DNA of 64,000 nucleotides from Apostichopus japonicus (Eukaryota; Echinodermata; Holothuroidea; Aspidochirotida; Stichopodidae): the NCBI RefSeq assembly GCF_037975245.1, contig NC_092565.1:23083499-23147498 (forward strand), given 5' to 3'. Below the pieces are notes generated by a model. It was given only the letters and a program-made list of their open reading frames with translations, was not told the origin of the DNA and ran no database searches. Every line of letters starts with the position of its first letter. Positions within the stretch are counted from its first letter, which is position 1. Below are positions 60,890-64,000 of the stretch, piece after piece. Both the position numbers and the translations under genes were made by a program.

Positions 60890-61518
60890 TAATTTTAGGG
60901 GAAAGAACTGTCTAGATGCGATTTATTGTTACCAGAGGTGTCATTTTTGCTGATCTAGGATTCCTTGTTGCTTAAATTTTGACGCGCCGCGCCAACTGAT
61001 GGTGGTGCATCGCCTAAATAGTGACGTATAAGCTTCAGTTGTACATCACCATATAAGTTCTTCTATCCGTCCTCCCTAAATTAACACACGTTCATTAATT
61101 GTTTAGATGCAATTTAAAGCCTATATGAGTGTTAATTTTACCGATCTAAGGGTACCTTTTATCGAAAATTTCGACACTCCTTGCCAACCGATGATGGCGC
61201 TCTGCTTAGATAGTGACGTATAACAAAAGTTGTACATCACCATCTGACCATATGTTCTACCATCAATCCTCTTCAAATATTTAAACTATAATAAACTATC
61301 TAGATACAATTGCAGACATGAGATCCATATTTCAAGGATGGGTATATGCAGCTTAGAGCACTCGGGAAGTGCCGTTTCCGGCCATCTGGAGGGTTTGTAA
61401 AGCCAAAAAATTCCTTGTACGCTCCGCGCCAACCGATGGTGGCGCTCCGCTTAGATAGTCTTGCTGGCAGGTTTGCGCCCCCCCCCCCCCCCACTTTCAC
61501 AAACCAAATCCCGCCCCT
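60890..61518. repeat. About three tandem units of ~200 bp in a hAT-like element ending CCCGCCCCTG
   Basis: Units share CTAGAT(G/A)C(G/A)ATTT or CTAGATACAATT, CCAAC(C/T)GATG(A/G)TGG, GCTTAGATAGTGACGTATAA and GTTGTACATCACCAT. They start near 60909, 61101 and 61297. The last unit carries AAGTGCCGTTTCCGG and GGTGGCGCTCCGCTTAGATA, also found at 47640-47740. The block ends CCCCACTTTCACAAACCAAA then TCCCGCCCCTG, a hAT-type terminus, exactly where the duplicated FAM136A segment begins. Confidence 0.65.
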
Positions 61519-62264
61519 GTCTTCGGTTCTCCCAAACTGAAAAAATCCTTTAGGTAGGGGCATTGTTCATCACAAGCATCTTTGTAACAAAACGTAAATG
61601 ATAAATTCCTAAATATGAAATGCTAATTTGAAGTATTTAAAAATAAATTATTCATTTCTATGATAATTAGTCAAGACCACAGGGATTTTTTTTTTTTTTG
61701 GCTAGAGTTTATTACTAAGCAAACTGGCTCAATGTTATGTGCATCTTTAGGTCAAAACAGCTTTCCCATGGCCTTTTTGTATCACAAAGATGATAAACTG
61801 ATTATGAAAAGAAGTAAAAACATTAAGTAAACACAAATCATTTTGGTCTAACTATGACATGACATTTGCTTCAAGTCCACTCACTGTACAGATTGCAACA
61901 TTTTGAAGTACGTATCAGTGTTTCAAACAAGCTACGTAGGAATTGGCTACAAATTTTACAATGATGCTTGCAATATGTTCCTCTTTCAGCAACCAAATAT
62001 AAAATTTGCCCTGAACTGTCCTTCTAAATACAACTAAAATGTAGTCACGGTTATCCAATGGATCAGAAACTTACTCAAAATAGATTGGAGAAGTTGGAAC
62101 TTGTAAACTAACCTGAATGATTCATTTAAAGCAAGAGCAAATAGTAAAACTATCAATTATCATCTTTGTTAAAATCAAATTTAAATGGTGAAGATATATA
62201 TGGCAATTTGTAGAACATTTCTGGGTTGACCACAACTTTCATTTAGCATGCGGTGGTACCAGTT

Positions 62265-62270
62265 TTTATT
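62265..62270 (-). promoter_or_regulatory. Candidate polyadenylation signal of FAM136A copy 2
   Basis: Minus-strand AATAAA at the position equivalent to 49858-49863, about 105 bp past the stop. Confidence 0.5.
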
Positions 62271-62374
62271 CATCAGCTACTTTTTTGGGAAACATCAAAG
62301 ATCCACTTGTTCTGCATGTACCTGTCACATAAGGTTTCTCTCCCTTTCAGGAATCTCTACGATAATGATAATTC

Positions 62375-63960
62375 TCAACTCATGCCCTGTAAATTTGCTT
62401 TGATACGTTTTGACATCGTCGGTAGCAATCCTAGATGTTTTTCGGTGCTCTTTCTTAGACAGCCTTCGAGTTCTTGCATCAGTTTGTCTGTCTGAGCTCC
62501 CCCGACTGATGCCCCCAGTCTATCTTTAACATCATTCAGGCACTGCATGTCACACCGTTTGACCCGGTCCTACCAAACAACAGAGAATGGTGACATCCTG
62601 AGTCAATTTGCAAAGAGAGAAAGGAGATTAAATAAATGCATTTCCTTTTGTCTGGTGATTTTACCTGTCGGCTTCCCCAGATCTTCTGATTAAAGTTGGT
62701 TTAAGTAATTTCATCTAGCCATGATCCTGGAACCTCTACATTACAAAGATCCATCCATATCCAAATCAAAACTATACAGTATGAAATGTTTCCCAAAAAG
62801 AATTGAGGGTGGTATTGAAGAACTTAGCATGCATAGACTGCGGATTTGTGACCTGATTAATTCACTTTGGCTTCGGCTTTGAGTATGTTTCTTCATGCTG
62901 CTGTGCTGGACGAATCTAACCGTAATATTAATTACCGACTTTGCGATCCACGTTACATTTATACAACTTTGCAATCCGCTGTCCCCCACACAATTTTGCA
63001 AGGTCGGTAAGAGTTACTCTACAGTTCTAACTTTCGGGGAACCAAAAACGACTTTAGGCAATAAATTTATTCTGGTGTAGTTTTAAATATGTAAAAAAAA
63101 TCCCGAGCCAAAGTTATCATCAAATGGTTTGGCCTTGGAAGGAGCATTCCAGATATTTCAAATTATCTTCTAAAGAAGAGCATCTTGACAACTGCAAGGG
63201 ATACGAGACATGTTCCCAACAATGCATTCTTTCCTCTTTTTTTGTGAGACTATTACATAATTCAACAATCAATTTCTGCATGCAGTCATTCTTTAAAAGT
63301 TAATACTGCAAATAATGGTGATCGAAGAATACAAGTTATCATTCCAGGTTTGAGGAATGACATCATATAATAGCAACGATGAGTCGCTTTAAGCTCTATC
63401 TGTATAAACTCAGTCACACATCCAGGACAGAATTTTAGAAGAGTGTGTCGGTTGTCTCCGGCTGTTACACCTGTGTCTGGAACAGCAGTCAGAAGAGCAA
63501 ACGTGCTTCTCGAACAAAATAGCAGATATGACTCTGTATTACATGAAGCGGCCATCTTGACTACCTTCAGGATAGTATGACTGCCGTACATGCATAAGGT
63601 CATTGTCAAGCAACAGTAACCCCTAAAACAAGCAGCCCTGGTGTTGGAGACAACATTTCTTGACCAAACAATAACCTTAAGGTTAAGTTATTTGAAGAAA
63701 ATAACATTTCTGGCTTGAAAGAAATTGAACCTATGACCTCAGGATTTATATTTTCTTGTGCTCTACCAACCAACCTCTACAGATGAGATCCCTTTATAAC
63801 ATTGGTGTGTTTAACTTACTAGGAAATCATTGAATTCCTGTTGCATGTAATTTTGTCCTTGCTGAATTGGTTGAGAGCATCTCTCTGCACACGACTGGAC
63901 ATCACTCATTTGATATTGAGGATTTTCACAACATCTGGCACTACAAAGGTACATCTCTCT
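62375..63960 (-). CDS. FAM136A: FAM136A second copy, exons 2 and 3 (exon 1 outside the window)
   Basis: Exon 2 at 63820-63960 and exon 3 at 62375-62569, same lengths, phases and splice sites as copy 1, with no frameshift or stop. Introns are duplicated too, so this is DNA-level duplication, not a retrocopy. Exon 2 keeps CSARC and CAERC. Exon 3 keeps RCDMQC, but the last pair reads CLRKS: the TGC of copy 1 (50039-50041) is AGC here (62447-62449), so one disulfide partner is gone. Other changes are LQRCG to VKRCD, QDD to LND, and M to I near the end. Either a diverging paralog or an early pseudogene. Expression and exon 1 cannot be judged from this window. Confidence 0.85.
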
Positions 63961-64000
63961 CTGTGGAAAATAATAAAGTTGCTCAAAACAATGAAAATAT

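Larger units (their letters stand above)
61519..64000. repeat. Segmental duplication, copy 2 (FAM136A second copy region)
   Basis: Collinear with 49088-51590 through exons, intron and flank. It continues past the right edge of the window. The T-rich run near 61687-61700 and small indels are differences. The duplicate lies in the same orientation about 12.4 kb away. Confidence 0.85.

Noticed and set aside
1-64000. CRISPR arrays, bacterial-type operons, toxin or defence clusters
   Set aside because: The window is clearly eukaryotic (introns throughout). No regular repeat-spacer arrays or polycistronic gene clusters are present.

Overview
This is an AT-rich, intron-rich metazoan nuclear window with many small transposable elements, dispersed G-runs and poly-pyrimidine splice acceptors. 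The protein set (RHOBTB, TMEM128, MRPS18C, GHDC/GH3, FAM136A) fits a deuterostome. The repeat style (TTAA-flanked MITEs, hAT MITEs ending in GGCGTAGG, Penelope elements) makes me suspect an echinoderm, possibly a sea cucumber. That last step is recollection, not proof.

Layout. 3000-15331 (+): the 3' two thirds of a RHOBTB gene (two BTB domains plus the RHOBTB tail). Its Rho-GTPase exons lie off the left edge. 16899-17857: a hAT-like element with a second hAT-like element nested in it. 21873-25511 (-): complete four-exon TMEM128. 27274-30574 (-): five-exon mitochondrial ribosomal protein MRPS18C with an unusual basic C-terminal tail. 32464-36562: a transposon cluster. A Ulp1-type protease gene with a PHD-like C-terminal piece is split by a 2.5-kb composite Ty3/gypsy insertion that contains inverted LTRs. 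A TTAA MITE follows. 39163-42868 (+): a six-exon GH3-domain (GHDC-like) gene. 46260-48004: a second MITE copy and a hAT element. 49967-54137 (-): complete three-exon FAM136A. 54533-58130 (-): a near full-length Penelope-like retroelement with a 12-bp target duplication, itself carrying a hAT MITE. 61519-64000: a second copy of the FAM136A region, with exons 2 and 3 in the window and exon 1 off the right edge.

The host genes are ordinary single-copy housekeeping or signalling genes and do not form a pathway together. What is unusual is the transposon biology and the FAM136A duplication. Three Penelope 3' ends on the minus strand carry a hammerhead-ribozyme-like fold, and only one keeps the core bases intact. 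The gypsy insertion has an LTR end joined to an internal integrase site in inverted orientation. The second FAM136A copy has lost one cysteine of a twin CX3C motif. I saw no tandem array or gene cluster that looks like a defence system or a biosynthetic cluster.
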